Source of the DNA: Homalodisca vitripennis
Taxonomy: Eukaryota; Arthropoda; Insecta; Hemiptera; Cicadellidae
NCBI RefSeq assembly: GCF_021130785.1
Contig: NC_060212.1
Coordinates: forward strand, 146,469,501 to 146,533,500
Direction of reading: 5' to 3'
Length of the DNA: 64,000 bases
This document shows, piece after piece, positions 10,505 through 23,450 of this stretch. The notes below the pieces were generated by a model. It saw only the letters and a program-made list of their open reading frames with translations, was not told the origin of the DNA and ran no database searches. The position numbers and the translations under genes were made by a program. Numbering within the stretch: the first letter of the stretch is position 1; every line of letters begins with the position of its first letter.

Positions 10505-13500
10505 ACAAATGATCGTACTGTCATAATACAATATCTACGCATAATAGTTGGTGACATTTAACAGGCTCTTTCAATTCATGTTACTCAACTTTAGAGACCA
10601 GGGTGGGATTTTTGCTGTTTTACCCACCTGTAGGGCGTATCCCGGAGGGATCTTCGAAATAATAGTAGGTTTGTATTCATCCCAGGGCCCCTAGGATGAA
10701 AAAAATTAAAAAAAAAATTAATTCGTGTAAAATTTCAGTGCATTCCGGTAAGTAGTATATATGCGCGAAAGCAAAGCAAACAAACAAAGGCACTTTCACA
10801 TGTAAAATGTTATTATGATTAGGATGAGGACCAAGAAGTAGTCAAAACTGGACTTACTTAATGTATTTGGCAGAAGTACAGAAATTCCATATATTACAAT
10901 TACAATTTAGTGTCTTTAAAATAATGCTATTTAATTGTCAATGTTCAAATGAAATGGGTGTTTTTTTTTAAGTTTGTATGAAATAAAATCAACAGACATG
11001 TCAGATCTTGCTTGACACGCAGGATTTGTTTCGAAACACGACGATGAATTAATTGATGACAGTTATTGATTGATGCTGAACTATATAGAGTATTAAGTCA
11101 TCAATCATTCGGGGATAGTACATGTTCACTGATCCCATACATCATTTTGTGTCAATTCAGTGAACGTCTCCGATATACTCTGTTGGATTAATAAAACTAA
11201 TTATCAGACTCGGAAATAGTGGGCTGTTCAAATAGCACTTATAAAACCGTGGAAGTTCAATGAGTTTTAATTACGGTCTCGATTATGGTTCAGGTAATTT
11301 CTTTTCTTCGGTGAAACTCCTCTTCCACAGCTGGCCGACTTATTATAACCGATAATTATGCAAGTTTCATTTATATTTAACCCCACTTTAAACAAGAGTC
11401 CCTCGGTGAACATTTAATTGAAAACATTTCATCGTTGGATTCAGTTTCATTTAGATTCACCTGCTATCGTTGGTCGTGACGACGGGGTGGGGAGATTATG
11501 TACTAATATATATTCAAATACTAATTGCATTTCATATTTTGGGTATATTTCAGAGGTATATTTGGGTATATAACACTTTGTTCCTTTGCGTAATTGTTAG
11601 AATTTAACGAAGAACTGTGAACTGTAGTTCTGTTCCAACTGGTGAAGTTTTTTGTGGCGTTTATCTTTTAAATATATTACTTAACGCCAGTACGTCTTGT
11701 AGGCCACTGATTCGTACAGCGGGTTTAAAAGCTCGCTGCTGGGTACAGAGCCACGTTTGTAAAGCTTAGATCTGTCTATTAGGTATGACTATGCGGAGTT
11801 TTTGTTAGTCAAGAATACCAAAAGTTGAAATTCGGTACTTACATCACCTTATGATTTGCAAGTATATACCAAATGATGTTAATTTACAAATTTACTAACA
11901 ATTCTCTGAACCAAGAAAGATTTTACATAATTATTTAATTTTTTTCTATTATTAGACCGATCAAAATTGTTTTTTTTTCTACGCCTCGGAGATTTTCTAC
12001 ACAAATTTCAATTTGCATTTATGAATTCGTATTGCTGCTGTATTACATGTTTCACATGAATGACAATTTCACATCATCAGTATTTGTGTAATTTCTGCTG
12101 TTATGACGTCATCCACAGCCAGTTCAAAATCTTACAAGGAATTAGGACATAATGTCAATAACAAGTCAATAATCATATTGGAGGACTATGGCTGGCGCCT
12201 GTTCATTATTTATTTTCTATATAAGCGTGTACGGGCATTTTGGTCTTAATCTACCAGCGAAAAGTATTTGTAATTCAACTAACTGTTAGTTAAAATTGTC
12301 GGCCAAATTCGAAAACACAAGAAATGTCAAAAATTCCTGCAATTTCTAAAACCTGTAACTCTTTTCCACATGTTGGTGTGTACTTTTGTTGTTTGAAATA
12401 TTGGATTGAGGTCATACTAGCAGATCCATGTTGTTAAAACTAAATGAAAGGACTTAAAACATCCAAGTGTATTGAAACGGCGAATAGTAGAGAACGTCTA
12501 TTATACTTTGGATGATCAATTGATTTCAATTATCACCCGTGTAATTGTTTACATTGAACAGCACGAAATGTGATCGAACTACAAACACTTCTGTGCTTTG
12601 TTTATTGTAACGTCGATAGTAACAAGAATGTGCCGGTGCAGGTCGCTCGCACAGTTCGCATGTTATCTGCATATTTACTCGTGCGGCGCGCACAACAGTG
12701 GCAGGCTCGTGGCTGACCACGCCGCAGTATATTTTACATAATACTGTACTTAGCGTTTATTGCCTTATTTACTTAGTCTATTGATTCCGCGCTCTGTTCC
12801 TAGCACTGTGGGTGTGAACCGAACCGACTCGGTTACGGTTCCGGTTACGGTCAACATTAACATTGCCATTATGTAACCGTTCCGGAACGCTCCATTAGCA
12901 AACATTACCGCCGGCCATTAGACATTAGTGAATAATGGGGCTTGCGCCACTTTATTGCTGATGTATTTGTGTACATATGACGTGCATTGTTGTATTCAAT
13001 CACATGGCACGGTACGTTTGTTTTTGTATTTCTAATTGTGTCTTTGTTTGCAGGTAAGTGTGTGCTTGAATTGCTGTCACGGGTTTGGTGAGTTTTAGTG
13101 TTTGTATTTAAGTTCGTCTGATTTTACCAGGCCATCATGGAATGTCAATACTTTTTATAATTGGTTACTAGACAAAATTTCGATCCAAAAAGTTTGGTGA
13201 AGAAATAATCGAGCAGCACCAGCAGCTCTAATGAAGTCACGCTCAATAATTCTGCTTTTAGATATTGATAAATAAATCTAAAAATATCAGGTAAGTAACA
13301 TCATTTTGGCACTGATTTTTTAGCCATTTTATTCCGGGAATAAAAAAAATATATTTGTAGGAGAGGCCGACCTCTTTTTAAGCCTTATTCTGCCCGTTCT
13401 CGCTGAAGTCCGTTATAGCTTTTCTTTATTTTACTATTACTAAGACTACTATAAATTGGTTGATGACTAACCGTAGGTTTTGGTTGATTTTGCACAAGAA

Positions 13501-15234
13501 CAGTGTGAAACCCTCGAAGTAGCGTATTTAAAATACAATACTTATGTACACAAGTACAGTTTAACCACCATAACATTTTCTTCACCCTCTCATTTTTGTC
13601 AAAAATAGGTTCGCAAAGAAATGAAAACATAAATGCCGACATTGATTGTTCGTATTACAACAGTTGAAGGAGAGAAGAGACAAAACCATTTACATCGTTC
13701 ACTGCTAGGTGTCGCTCACCGCACCCTGATCTACGCCGGGGGGGGGGGGGGGAGAATAAGAGGGTGAAATAAATAATTCCTTTTGTGTCGTGTCTTCCCA
13801 GAGCCGAGAGTTTCGCTCTTCTGAAGATAAATTAGACCCTAAACCTTAACCCGGCCGTTCTGTCGGTGTTCCGTTCTCCGCTCCAGTGTTGCCAACATTA
13901 CCTGTATTGTATTGTATTGTAGTGTAGTGGTAGTGGTGTGTCGTAATAAAAGAGAGTGCTGCTCGCCACCCTATACAACTTTTCAAAATTATTTCGTGAT
14001 TTTTGTAACTCCCTCTTACTGTTCGGTCTTGTACAGTCTTACAAGTTATCTTTAAAAGTATTAAATTAAGTAAGGGGCATTATTTACTATATACTATGGT
14101 ATTTGCTGTCTAGCATATAATTGTAGCGGTACCATAAACAAAATTCTGGTTTTCGGTGGTAGTTTAACTTTACCGGTATTGTTGTACTATGTTTTATTGC
14201 TCAAAATCATGAACATTCTTGAATTATTGTAAGACGTCTTCCGGGAATATAAAATATTGCTTCATTTTTCAAGTACAAGCGCTTGACGGAGGTTAACGTG
14301 TATACGTACTTTTAAGAAGCTGCTTAAAACGTCTTTAGTCACTTAAATGAACTTGTATTATGGGTTTAGAAAATATCCGTATTTGGAGTATATATTAAAA
14401 CTTGAAAATGTACTTGTGCATATGTTCCATAGAAAATAATCTATTTAAAAATATCATTTATTGACCTGTGGATTCAGATTGGGTTCTAGTTCATGACACA
14501 CTTCGATATCCCACTAAGAAGACCGATGACCTCAGGATAATATAGTAACTGTTTCCTCCTATAAAGAACCTTTTTTTCCTTTTTACTTATTTTTAACCCT
14601 CAAATATTAACTTTAAAAATCCTGTAAATTTCAAATCCAGTAACTTAGTAGCCGATGGCATGCTACTGTAAGAGCAGACAAGGACTAAAAATTAACTGTT
14701 GTCACAAGTTAAAGTTAAATGCACAAACTATACATTTACAAAAATTCCGAAATGTCCAAACAGCATCGGTGTGCGTAGGACAAACAACAGAATGGCGCTG
14801 TTGATATCTGTGCGCACAACTGTTTGTGAACACGGGTTTTATCTGTTTGTTCCACTCTTGGGCCTAGCGTGACTGATTTCCAGTGAACAATTTGTCGACC
14901 TCGCTGACATAAAAGCTGTTGCATAAATTCGTGAGATACAATGACAATTCCGGTTTTTTAATTCGATGGTTTCACCAAGTGAATACAGCCGAGGCCTGGT
15001 GTTACGGGAAGACTGTATTACAAACGAGAACGTCTACTACGGTGATTACCTTCCGTAATGATCACGATTGTCGGAAGTAGCTTCGGCTTCGATATCTCTT
15101 AACTTAGCTTCAAACATACTGTTGCTGAGTATAAGCAGAACATTTATCTCCTTTAAATGTGTCCGTAATTTCTGAACACCGCTACTTGTATTTTATAGCC
15201 GACAATAAAACAGTGCTGAGTGCATTTTGTGTAT
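10505..15234. other. Intergenic DNA with G15 run and simple repeats
   Basis: No supported gene. Noted contents: a GC-richer patch at about 12610-12720; a cluster of GGTTACGGTT/CCGGTTACGG-like words at about 12825-12900; a G homopolymer at 13738-13752; and a short TATTG/TAGTG microsatellite at about 13905-13935. The remainder is AT-rich and featureless to my reading. Confidence 0.5.
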
Positions 15235-15625
15235 AGTCCACGGAAACGTTGCATAAATAACGTTTATTAAATGAGTATTTCATTTCTGCCAGTTACAACT
15301 CATTCTGTTTAGTATAATATCACTATAACCGTTTATGACTGAGAAGGTTGTAGCAGTGAAATAGCTGATGGCTTTTACGGTTGGCCGCGAGGTAGAGATA
15401 TTCCACAATTTACTACATAACTTCAATAGTCCACGGAACGTTGCATAAGTAACGTATACAAATTCATTTCTGCTAGTTTTAACTCATTGTATATTATTAA
15501 TATCTTTATAAAGGTTTATGTTTGAGAATGTTATAGCAGTAAAACCTGCTGGTGGGTTCTGCGGTTGGCCTCGGGGTGTGATATAGGAGTATTGTGGACC
15601 TATATTCCACCATTTACTATATAAC
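15235..15625 (-). repeat. Duplicated ~193-bp SINE body
   Basis: Two diverged copies begin with AGTCCACGGAA at 15235 and 15428. Shared blocks include TTCATTTCTGC, AACTCATT, a GTTGTAGCAGTGAAA/GTTATAGCAGTAAAA block, and CGGTTGGCC...GATAT. The second copy adjoins the tRNA-like head at 15660-15743, so read on the minus strand this is head, body, body. About 80% identity suggests an old internal duplication or a dimeric SINE. Confidence 0.75.
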
Positions 15626-15659
15626 TTTAGGCAAGCACAGATGATTATTTCTTTGCGTG

Positions 15660-15743
15660 CAAAAATGCCGGGCTCTAATCAGGATTCGAACCCGGGCCCC
15701 TGTGTTGACAAGCTGCGACTCTGACCACTCGGCTACGTAGGAC
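15660..15743 (-). mobile_element. tRNA-derived SINE head
   Basis: On the minus strand the segment contains an A-box-like TAGCCGAGTGGTCAGAG and, about 40 nt on, a perfect B box, GGTTCGAATCC. These are the internal RNA polymerase III promoter elements. The flanks do not form an acceptor stem (TCCTACG against TTAGAGC) and one T-stem pair fails, so it is not a functional tRNA gene. With the adjacent body repeats this is best read as a tRNA-derived SINE transcribed on the minus strand. Confidence 0.8.
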
Positions 15744-18700
15744 ACGTACGTAGTCACGTGAGGGGTCGGTCCTTACCTTGGTGTCGTGTCGTATTTATAC
15801 CGCACTGAATTACTGCTGTAATCGATGAGCTTGCTACCTGCTGGCACTGCAGATGCATTATACAATGGCGACTGTTCAGTAATCACCTGATACATTCAGT
15901 CAATAGTAACTGTATATTTCACCAAAGACAGTGCTCTTTTGCTGTGTTTAGCATCTTTCTGCTATTCTTAATTTACACAAAAACCATTAAAAATGTATAC
16001 CATTTACAAGTTTTTTTAACTTTCCATGTTTTTTATTCGATTCCACGAAACTCAGCTAAGCAACAATAGATTGCTTATAGATATAAGAGATAGCCAAGAA
16101 CTTAATTGTTTTTTTTTTTTTCGTTAAATAAAGACAAATAATCTTTTAATCATACGAATAAGCATAAACTGCAGTGTCCGTGTGTGTACTTTTATTTCTT
16201 TCGTACAGTGAAATTTGACATAATATATCCTTCTTCAGTTACTAATATTTTATTTTATTTCTTAATATATCGTTTACTTTATATTTTATTTACACATTGC
16301 CGAACTATAAGAATATTTTTATATAACTCATGTTAGAAATTATGTATAGATTTATTATAAAACAAACAAGTTTTTCATTTATTTTATTATTGTAACAAAC
16401 ACGTTGTTCGTGAAAAATACTAACGCTTTTGATTTCCAAGTTCTTTTGTACGAATATAATTGTGTCACTAATCTTTTGTTTTCTTCATCCGAAGGTATGT
16501 TTTCTGTCTTTTAAAAATCTCGAAATTATTTTGGGTGTTTTATAAACACCCAAATAACTTCTTTTGGTTGAACACTGTTGAAATTCAAACTTAAAATTTT
16601 CCAGTTTTGACGGGATATAGAATCATTCTAATGGTCTGGGGAACTGTTCTGAGTAAATACAGACGTATTCAAGTGCCTTTTAAATATGCTGTACCTTTGA
16701 TTATACTAGTGTACGCAATTTGACTAGCGGAGTGTAACCATATTGCGTTCTCAAGTGCGACAGGCGCTCGCCATCACTTGAACCGGAGATAAGAGTTTAT
16801 AACGAGAGTTCTACTAAAACGCTGATCCATATACAATTCATTTGTTTACTGTAACGACCACCCTTCTGGTGCGTGTAGAAAGACATAACTGTCTTATGTT
16901 AGTAACCCCTGTTACGAGAGTAAACCTTGTGGAAGCGTTATTTCGCACAACAAGACGCACCTTGTGTGCTGGTAGCGATAAAGTTGGAAAATAACGAACC
17001 ACGTCAACAGGTAGGTTCGCGGCACATTGTGTTGGAGGCCAACCTGGTTAATGTACACATCAGCTCGTTAACGAGTTTACTCCCCCACACCCTCACACCT
17101 CTACTGCCGCCAAAGTTTTCACCTTGATTAAGATATATTCCCGCCGTCGCGCGCGTTCTCTGTATCGTCATACGTCTTTGCCTGATATAAAGGCCCTTAT
17201 ACCGATTGCACCAAACTTTAACCAACACTGGTTTAACTTCAAGCCATCAAAGGTTTTTAATGGTTGTGGTAATTATTTTACACTAAAATATATTGATCAT
17301 AAAATATTGTTCATTCTGCTATACAATTTTACGGGTTTTATTGGCGGAAAGTATCGAATAAAAACTGCATTGTAATCCCTGGGGATCTTGAGGCGGCGGA
17401 CAAACTATAGAGCTCTGTGCGCTAGCCACCAAATCATCCATGACACATTTTTGTGTTTTTTACATTTTAAACTTTTAAATGCCATTCTTCATGACAATCC
17501 GTACCCAAAAACGCCAATATTGATGGATTTATGGATATGAGTTTACCTAACCAATTATTGGGATTTTGGGATCAGCCTAAATCTGGACACGCTGTATTCT
17601 AAAATAATAGTAATTCAAAATTTGGAGGAATAGATTCGCTTGTGTAAGATTTTAAAGCGTAGATGCGAAGTCAATGAGTTGTCTGCCAGATAATGTATGG
17701 CGTGTGCTTGTAATAATGAACTTAAGTGAAATTTCGATAAAGTTATTAAATTTTGTTATGAAATCCCGAGCCCTTATCTTCCAAAAATCCCTTACACACT
17801 TACTCGTAGTTATCTCCGTGTTATATTTAGTCATAGTTCATTTAATCTTGAGTTGATTCCAAAAGTATCTCGAAAACTACTACAGAAGATCTTTTTGTGC
17901 TTGCTGATTTCAGCTGAGTACATTATTCATAGATGGCTACCGTTGCCAAGTTGACGACACCCTGTGCTAGCTGTAAGCAATTTTAGGTACTCGTATTACT
18001 AGTAGTTGACGGCTCCCTGTGCTAGCCACAAGCAAGCTCAGCTATTCCTAGCAGTTAACAGTTTACCATGTAACGCTCCTGTGGCACACAACGGAACGGT
18101 TCCAATGAGGTATTGAAATGAAATGGAAGTAAATCAGTTACTAGAAGTGACAGTTACTAGAGAAATATTCAGTTTGAAACAAAAGTTAGGTATGACATTG
18201 TAACTAAACCTTAATTAACAGTAAAGTAAACAAGAGTAGGTGGATAAGCCGCCGTGCAGTGTCGCGTAACCCTCAGCTACAGCTTTTGTTCACTTAATTG
18301 CTGATAATTTACTCTGTCTAAACATTATGTGCCGTTTGGAGTTTCGACTCGAACATTAATTACCTCAAGTCCGTAATTTGATCTTGTTATTGTCGTTTGC
18401 CGTATAATTGTTACTGTCGACGGGGAAATTTTGTCACTTTCGTTATAACCATAACAATTAGGTGCTATTCATTTGGGTTTTATCTGATACTTAAAACATA
18501 CTTTATCTGTTACAATACTACTACGTTCTGGCAGTGCTAGGTCTGATAAAAGTAGTATCTCTAGAAGCGCTATTTAATTACAATATATAACCACTGCCGA
18601 CATAATCATATATTGATCATTTTATTCAATTATTGAGTACCTCAATCTATATGCACATAGCAATTGTACTTTCTAGTATCCTATAAATGTTTGGTTTCTC

Positions 18701-21700
18701 CGTGAACAAAAGGGACAATATTGTTTCATTCCATTCAGTTCTCCTCTGTTCTTTGTAAATAAGCGCGCTTATACAGTTACAGAATAGTGTATGCAATTGT
18801 TCGTTTACTTGCCATAAAACATTTTTTGACTATAATATTTATTGCAACATTTGTATTTGACAATGAAACAATATGTTCACTCCGTTTTTATAGAAAGCGA
18901 ACAAGGTGTTTCTACATTATTATTTTCATAACAATTCCTCGAAGATAAAAATAACTAAGATCCAAACATTAAATTTTATAATAAAAACTGCATGTATGAA
19001 AAACAAAACAACCATAACATATACATTTTTAATTGTTCAAAAATAATTTTACTAATATTTATTAAATGTGTATACGTGACAATAGCCTGATTGATTATAA
19101 TTTTATATTTTAATTATTTTTTTATATTCAACAAGACAAAGACTTCTGGGACAGAGGAAGTTATTGGACACCTCAACAAGAAACTTCTATTTTCTACCAG
19201 AACTTATCCTGGTTGCAGTTGCGTTATACAAATCCGTAAACGGTCAAATCTGAAGCGACTAGAACTAACAGACGAAAATACGTAATCAGGTCAACTCTCT
19301 TGTTTTTTAATATGACATTTTGACCCAGTTAGTGAGCTGTGTTCGATAAAAAGCTGTCAATGATGGGGCGACAGATACGTTAGCGATCGGGTAGCTCGCA
19401 ACGATGTCGCTTGAATGAGCCGTTCTGTAACAATATTTATTATAGCTCTCTTGGACTTTGGTGCGTATTGTTGTGTTTGCCGTCCCACTAGAAGTTTAGA
19501 AAATACGATGGCACATTCAGTTTTAAAAACATCAAAATCTAAAATAATTTTCTCTAATTATACATCACTTATTATTGCTTCTTTCGCCATTTCTTAAGTT
19601 CGTTCTGAAAAAAATGTTTTTTTGATTCCACCTACATAGACAAGTTTAATATATTAAATTGATGTTGTGATGTACCGGTGTTATATCCATAACCATAATG
19701 ACGGAGTGGTTAGGCTTCTTTGTACTGAAAGTAGGAGGTAAAGAGGAGGTGTTGAAATTGAGTTTTATTTCAAGGGAAATTGTTATTTTCTTTAGAAGTA
19801 ATTGAATGAACAAATCTCATGAATGTTATGCAGGCATGCGGACAGACAGGCCGTGGACTTTATAGGGACATAACTGCTGATATGGATGTCTGCACATTGT
19901 TGAACCACTATTTGTCGCATTTACCGTTATTCTGTTGTGTCCTACCCACCTTCCTTCCATCTTCCTGCCCTCCCCCTCCCCCAAAATTAGTTTAAATGTC
20001 GAGAACAGTTAAGCAGTTTAGTTCCTAAAGATATGTTATTAGTGGAAAGGTGTCTCGTCTCTACAACCATTTGGAGCCTAAATTCAATTTAGTTTGGCAA
20101 AATTCAATTAATTATGAAGTTTGAAATTAGGAACAACAAGAATATAATTGATTCTACTGCGAAAAATTTTAATATAGAAAACACTTGAACATTAGTAAAT
20201 GTGAAAATGTTTGAATTATAACAACATGAAATCAAATATGGGTACATTCAATTTCTAATGTAGTAAAATGTGACGCCTTGAATGTAATTAAATAGAAGCC
20301 TAATGAAACCGATTTTAACAATTCGTATTATTAATTGTAAGATAAAATACATATGGTTTTGACGGACACTTAAGATTTTCAGTGTTATTTTTCGATTATT
20401 AACAATTTGAGAGAACGGTGTGATTTTTTGCGATTTATTTTATTTCATTTTATTGAGTGACTGGATTTATTTTAAATAACAAACCAATTAAATCGTAGTA
20501 TTCTTCTAAAGAAAATATGCCTCAATGAAATTTATTGAGAGATATCAGGTGTATCATTTATTAGGCTCTGATCGATTGAAAAAACAAATTTTACTATTTT
20601 TTTTTTTTTTTTTTTTAATTTTAATTTACGTGTATTTGCGTAATAAGTTAGAATGCGGTACGTACAATTATTACTATCCCAAATTGGTACGCGAAAACAC
20701 GCTATATTCGTCGGTTATTACGGTTACCAGGATACGGTCTTGTTGCATCTTGTGTGCAAGGTACCCTCATTAGATCTTTCAATGTTTCTTAGGATCCTAC
20801 ATTGGTCTTTTGGGTTTAATGAAAGAGTATAATAGACTTAAATAACTTACCACTGTTATATCTAAGTTTTCCTTGAGTCGAAAAATCTGTTTACATTCTT
20901 AAAATAGACTGACTCGCCGTGGAGAACCATTTTCAGTCAAAGATGTTGAATCGTGACTAGTTCAATTCAAGATTTTAACAATGTAATTGTTTAGACAATG
21001 GCTTACGGGGTTGTGCGCGCAATCTTAACCCCAAAGAAGACTTTACATCCATTTGGATTCCCTAATATTTGAACGATTTGTTACATAAATCTAACTTTGG
21101 ATGCGAAAGCCTCTCTCTTGGGTATACGGAGAAGTCATTACAGGTGTGGTTTACCCTATAGCTTACCTGTAATTAACAAAAGCGTCCCGATTAGACGAAC
21201 CCCATCACAAGCCGTTAAGATGCTGCAATCGATTTTGGGCTTTGAAAATGTTTGTGTTAAATTTATAGTCTTTAAGATAACTTCTATGACGATGACCCAC
21301 GACTGCAGAAAGAGTACAATGTTTTTGTGTCACTTCACGTGGAATTACAAGCATTTAAAGTGGGACATTTTAAGCAATGTTTTAATCATGTCGAAATACA
21401 AAAAATGCCGAAGATAAAATGTAATATTGTACAGTATGTACATATATTGTAGCTACAAGGAGTGACGTGTTTTTTATTCACTTATGAGCTAAATAAAATT
21501 CATTCTGATGTACATAATTTAAAATTTTCCATTTTTATCTTCTGCCGGCTTTATTGGGTCTGATTACAAAGTTGCCTAAATTGTTTACTTGAAATGGCTG
21601 CGATTCACGTTGAGTGGTCAAGAAACGTTCTGCTCCTTCTGTGTTCGGGAAAGTTAACTTGAAGGGCGATGAATTTATCATAAAAATACACTTTGCAGCA

Positions 21701-22612
21701 AATCGATAAATCGATTGCAGCGCCACCTTGATTTGTTGGCGGAGTGTTATGGAACTAATATTTCGCTCCAGTTGAGCGCCAGATGCAGAGGACGCCAACC
21801 CACACACCGCTACTGTGAGACCGCCTACACCGGGGCGCGCAATGGTTCCTGTAAATCACCGAAACTGATACCGTAAAGCATTGACCGCGACCGCGAGCCC
21901 GGTTCCTACCCCTCACCAACCCGACTTAGCTGGGCAATAGTGTTCTGTACAAGCAGTACATATTTGTTGTCCATTATTGGGGATTGGAAAGTCTGTCTTG
22001 TCAACATTTGCAGAAATAGCTCATTATAATTCACTACGCATTTTAATGTTTTGTATTCCCAAATAAATGAGCGTCAACATCTAATAAGTTGGTTCTGCGA
22101 AATATATACGTATATTTAAAACCAAAATTCATTTACGGACGACAGAAGCTTTGTGTGAACATGTTCGTCCTATTTTTATGTGCTCGCTAAATAACTGCTT
22201 TGAAAAAAACACTCGGAGAATACGTTGAACCCCGCAATTAGTAGGTACGTTGGCTGCGGAAGACACATCAATGCGTAATGGATAGTTACAGTAGGAGTCA
22301 CCAGAGAGTGCAGTTGAGGGAGGAGCCTATTTGGTGCGTGACCTTGGGGTAGCCAATGAGGACTGAGCGGCGTTGCCAATTTTGTTCCCCGTTGAAACCT
22401 TGTACCGGGCGGTAGTTGTAGTGTCTTGCGGCAACGTCGCGCGGGCCTGTCCATTTTATTGGTCACCGCCAACTGCACTCTTTCGTGCCTTCTACTGTAG
22501 ACGCTCAAGATGTATCAGTATAGAGCCGCATTGATGGTGTTAATGACAATTGTTTATAGCATTCTGATTGTTAAAGCATTACAATTATGATCCCGCGTGA
22601 GTTCTACATATA
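15744..22612. other. Intergenic DNA, no supported gene
   Basis: AT-rich. Noted: a GGGTGTTT/AAACACCC palindrome at about 16535-16553; a weak tRNA-like A-box word at about 19700 without a good B box; a pyrimidine-rich stretch at about 19950-19983; a T homopolymer at about 20600-20616; GC-richer patches at 21700-21910 and 22240-22500. A small hydrophobic ORF at 22510-22590 is listed separately. No RNA gene or complete mobile element was recognised. Confidence 0.5.
22510..22590 (+). CDS. Small hydrophobic ORF, signal-peptide-like (26 codons), tentative
   Basis: ATG at 22510 (context CTCAAGATG) opens a peptide beginning MYQYRAALMVLMTIVYSILI and ending KALQL. It is one hydrophobic helix with a VKA end that resembles a signal-peptidase site. 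It follows a GC-richer block (22240-22500) that contains CCAAT-like words. A GTGAGT donor occurs just after the stop, but the stop TGA precedes it, so a spliced continuation is not possible in this frame. A mariner-like element is inserted 22 bp downstream. It may be a decayed first exon or chance. Confidence 0.2.
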   Translation: MYQYRAALMVLMTIVYSILIVKALQL

Positions 22613-23217
22613 CGAGGTGGGCCATAAGTCAGTTGTCACTAGCAATCCTTAGACTTTGTTTTTCCTAGCGTAGTAGTTGTGAACTTGACTAAGTCAAACA
22701 CAACTTTTCCTGCGGCCGGTTAAGGAAAAGTTGATATGCCAACAAGATGGAGCACCCCCCCCCCCCCCATTATGGACTTATTGTGAGAGACTTTCTAAAT
22801 AATAACTTTAATGAATGGATTGGCAGACGGGGTACTATTGAATGGCCTCCACGGTCCCCAGATATAACACCGATGGATTTTTCAGTCTGGGGTGTACTAA
22901 AAAATGAGGTTTATTCAGTCAAGATTCGTAATGTTGAGCATTTGAAGGAACGAATCCAATCAGAATTTGAAAACTTACAGTCCAGGAACATTTGCGACAA
23001 AATTTGTAAATCTGTGTTAAAAAGATGCAATCTTTGCTTAGAACAGCATGGAGACCACTTTGAGCATCTTTTGTAGGTTCATTGAATACTACATGTTTTC
23101 CTGTATTAATAAATTGTATTTGTACTACATAGTAAAATAAATGTATTTGTATTTTCGCTTGTTTGGTATATTATTGCACCAAATGCATTTTTGACAACTG
23201 ACTTATGGCCCACCCTG
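22613..23217 (+). mobile_element. Internally deleted Tc1/mariner-type element (605 bp)
   Basis: Terminal inverted repeats of about 26 bp are present: GGTGGGCCATAAGTCAGTTG on the left, with its reverse complement at 23195-23217. They are flanked by TA on both sides, as expected for TA-target DD-E/D transposons. At roughly 0.6 kb it is about half the length of an autonomous copy, and only the 3' half of the transposase gene remains between the ends. Confidence 0.9.
22742..23076 (+). pseudogene. Mariner-like transposase C-terminal fragment, frameshifted
   Basis: QQDGAP, containing the second catalytic Asp of DD-E/D transposases, is encoded at 22742-22758 and runs into a C14 tract. Downstream, in a different frame, come HYG, EWPPRSPDITPMDFSVWG (third catalytic region) and the C-terminal GDHFEHLL, with a stop at 23076. 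The homopolymer length puts the catalytic motif out of frame with the rest. The N-terminal DNA-binding domain and first catalytic Asp are missing, so the copy cannot encode active enzyme. Confidence 0.9.
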
Positions 23218-23222
23218 TACAT

Positions 23223-23450
23223 TTAAGACGGGTATTTACTCGTTTTTATAGCCAACCGCAAGAACTTGGAAGAAACCGCTATACAGGGGACTTGTTTTGT
23301 TTGAAGTTTGTTTTTGACGACGGAAGGATTGTGCAGGAAATAGGATGTTTCCGGACATTTGCCATCGTTCATTGATGCAAAACAATCCGTAACACTACGT
23401 TTCGAGGTCTGCAATCTGAGCTCTTCTTCAGGTGCATAAACTAACACGTA
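23223..23450 (-). repeat. Possible dispersed-repeat fragment with CCTGAAGAAGAG...CGAAACG motif
   Basis: On the minus strand, CACCTGAAGAAGAGCTCAGA is followed by a TTGCAGACCTCGAAACGTAG block. The motif (two-step GAAGA, then ...GTCxCGAAACG) is familiar from dispersed repeats in many animal genomes. Its parent element is not identifiable here. The 74-codon minus-strand frame through it is not treated as a gene. Confidence 0.35.

Noticed and set aside
10087..10512. 141-codon ORF
   Set aside because: It spans a MITE whose TCAGGGAAA repeats translate to low-complexity SGKSQG-type text; no domain.
15660..15743. Functional tRNA gene on the minus strand
   Set aside because: A and B boxes are good but the acceptor stem does not pair and the T stem is imperfect, so it is a SINE head.
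19690..19765. Another tRNA-like sequence (ACGGAGTGGTTAGGC)
   Set aside because: No acceptable B box or cloverleaf follows.
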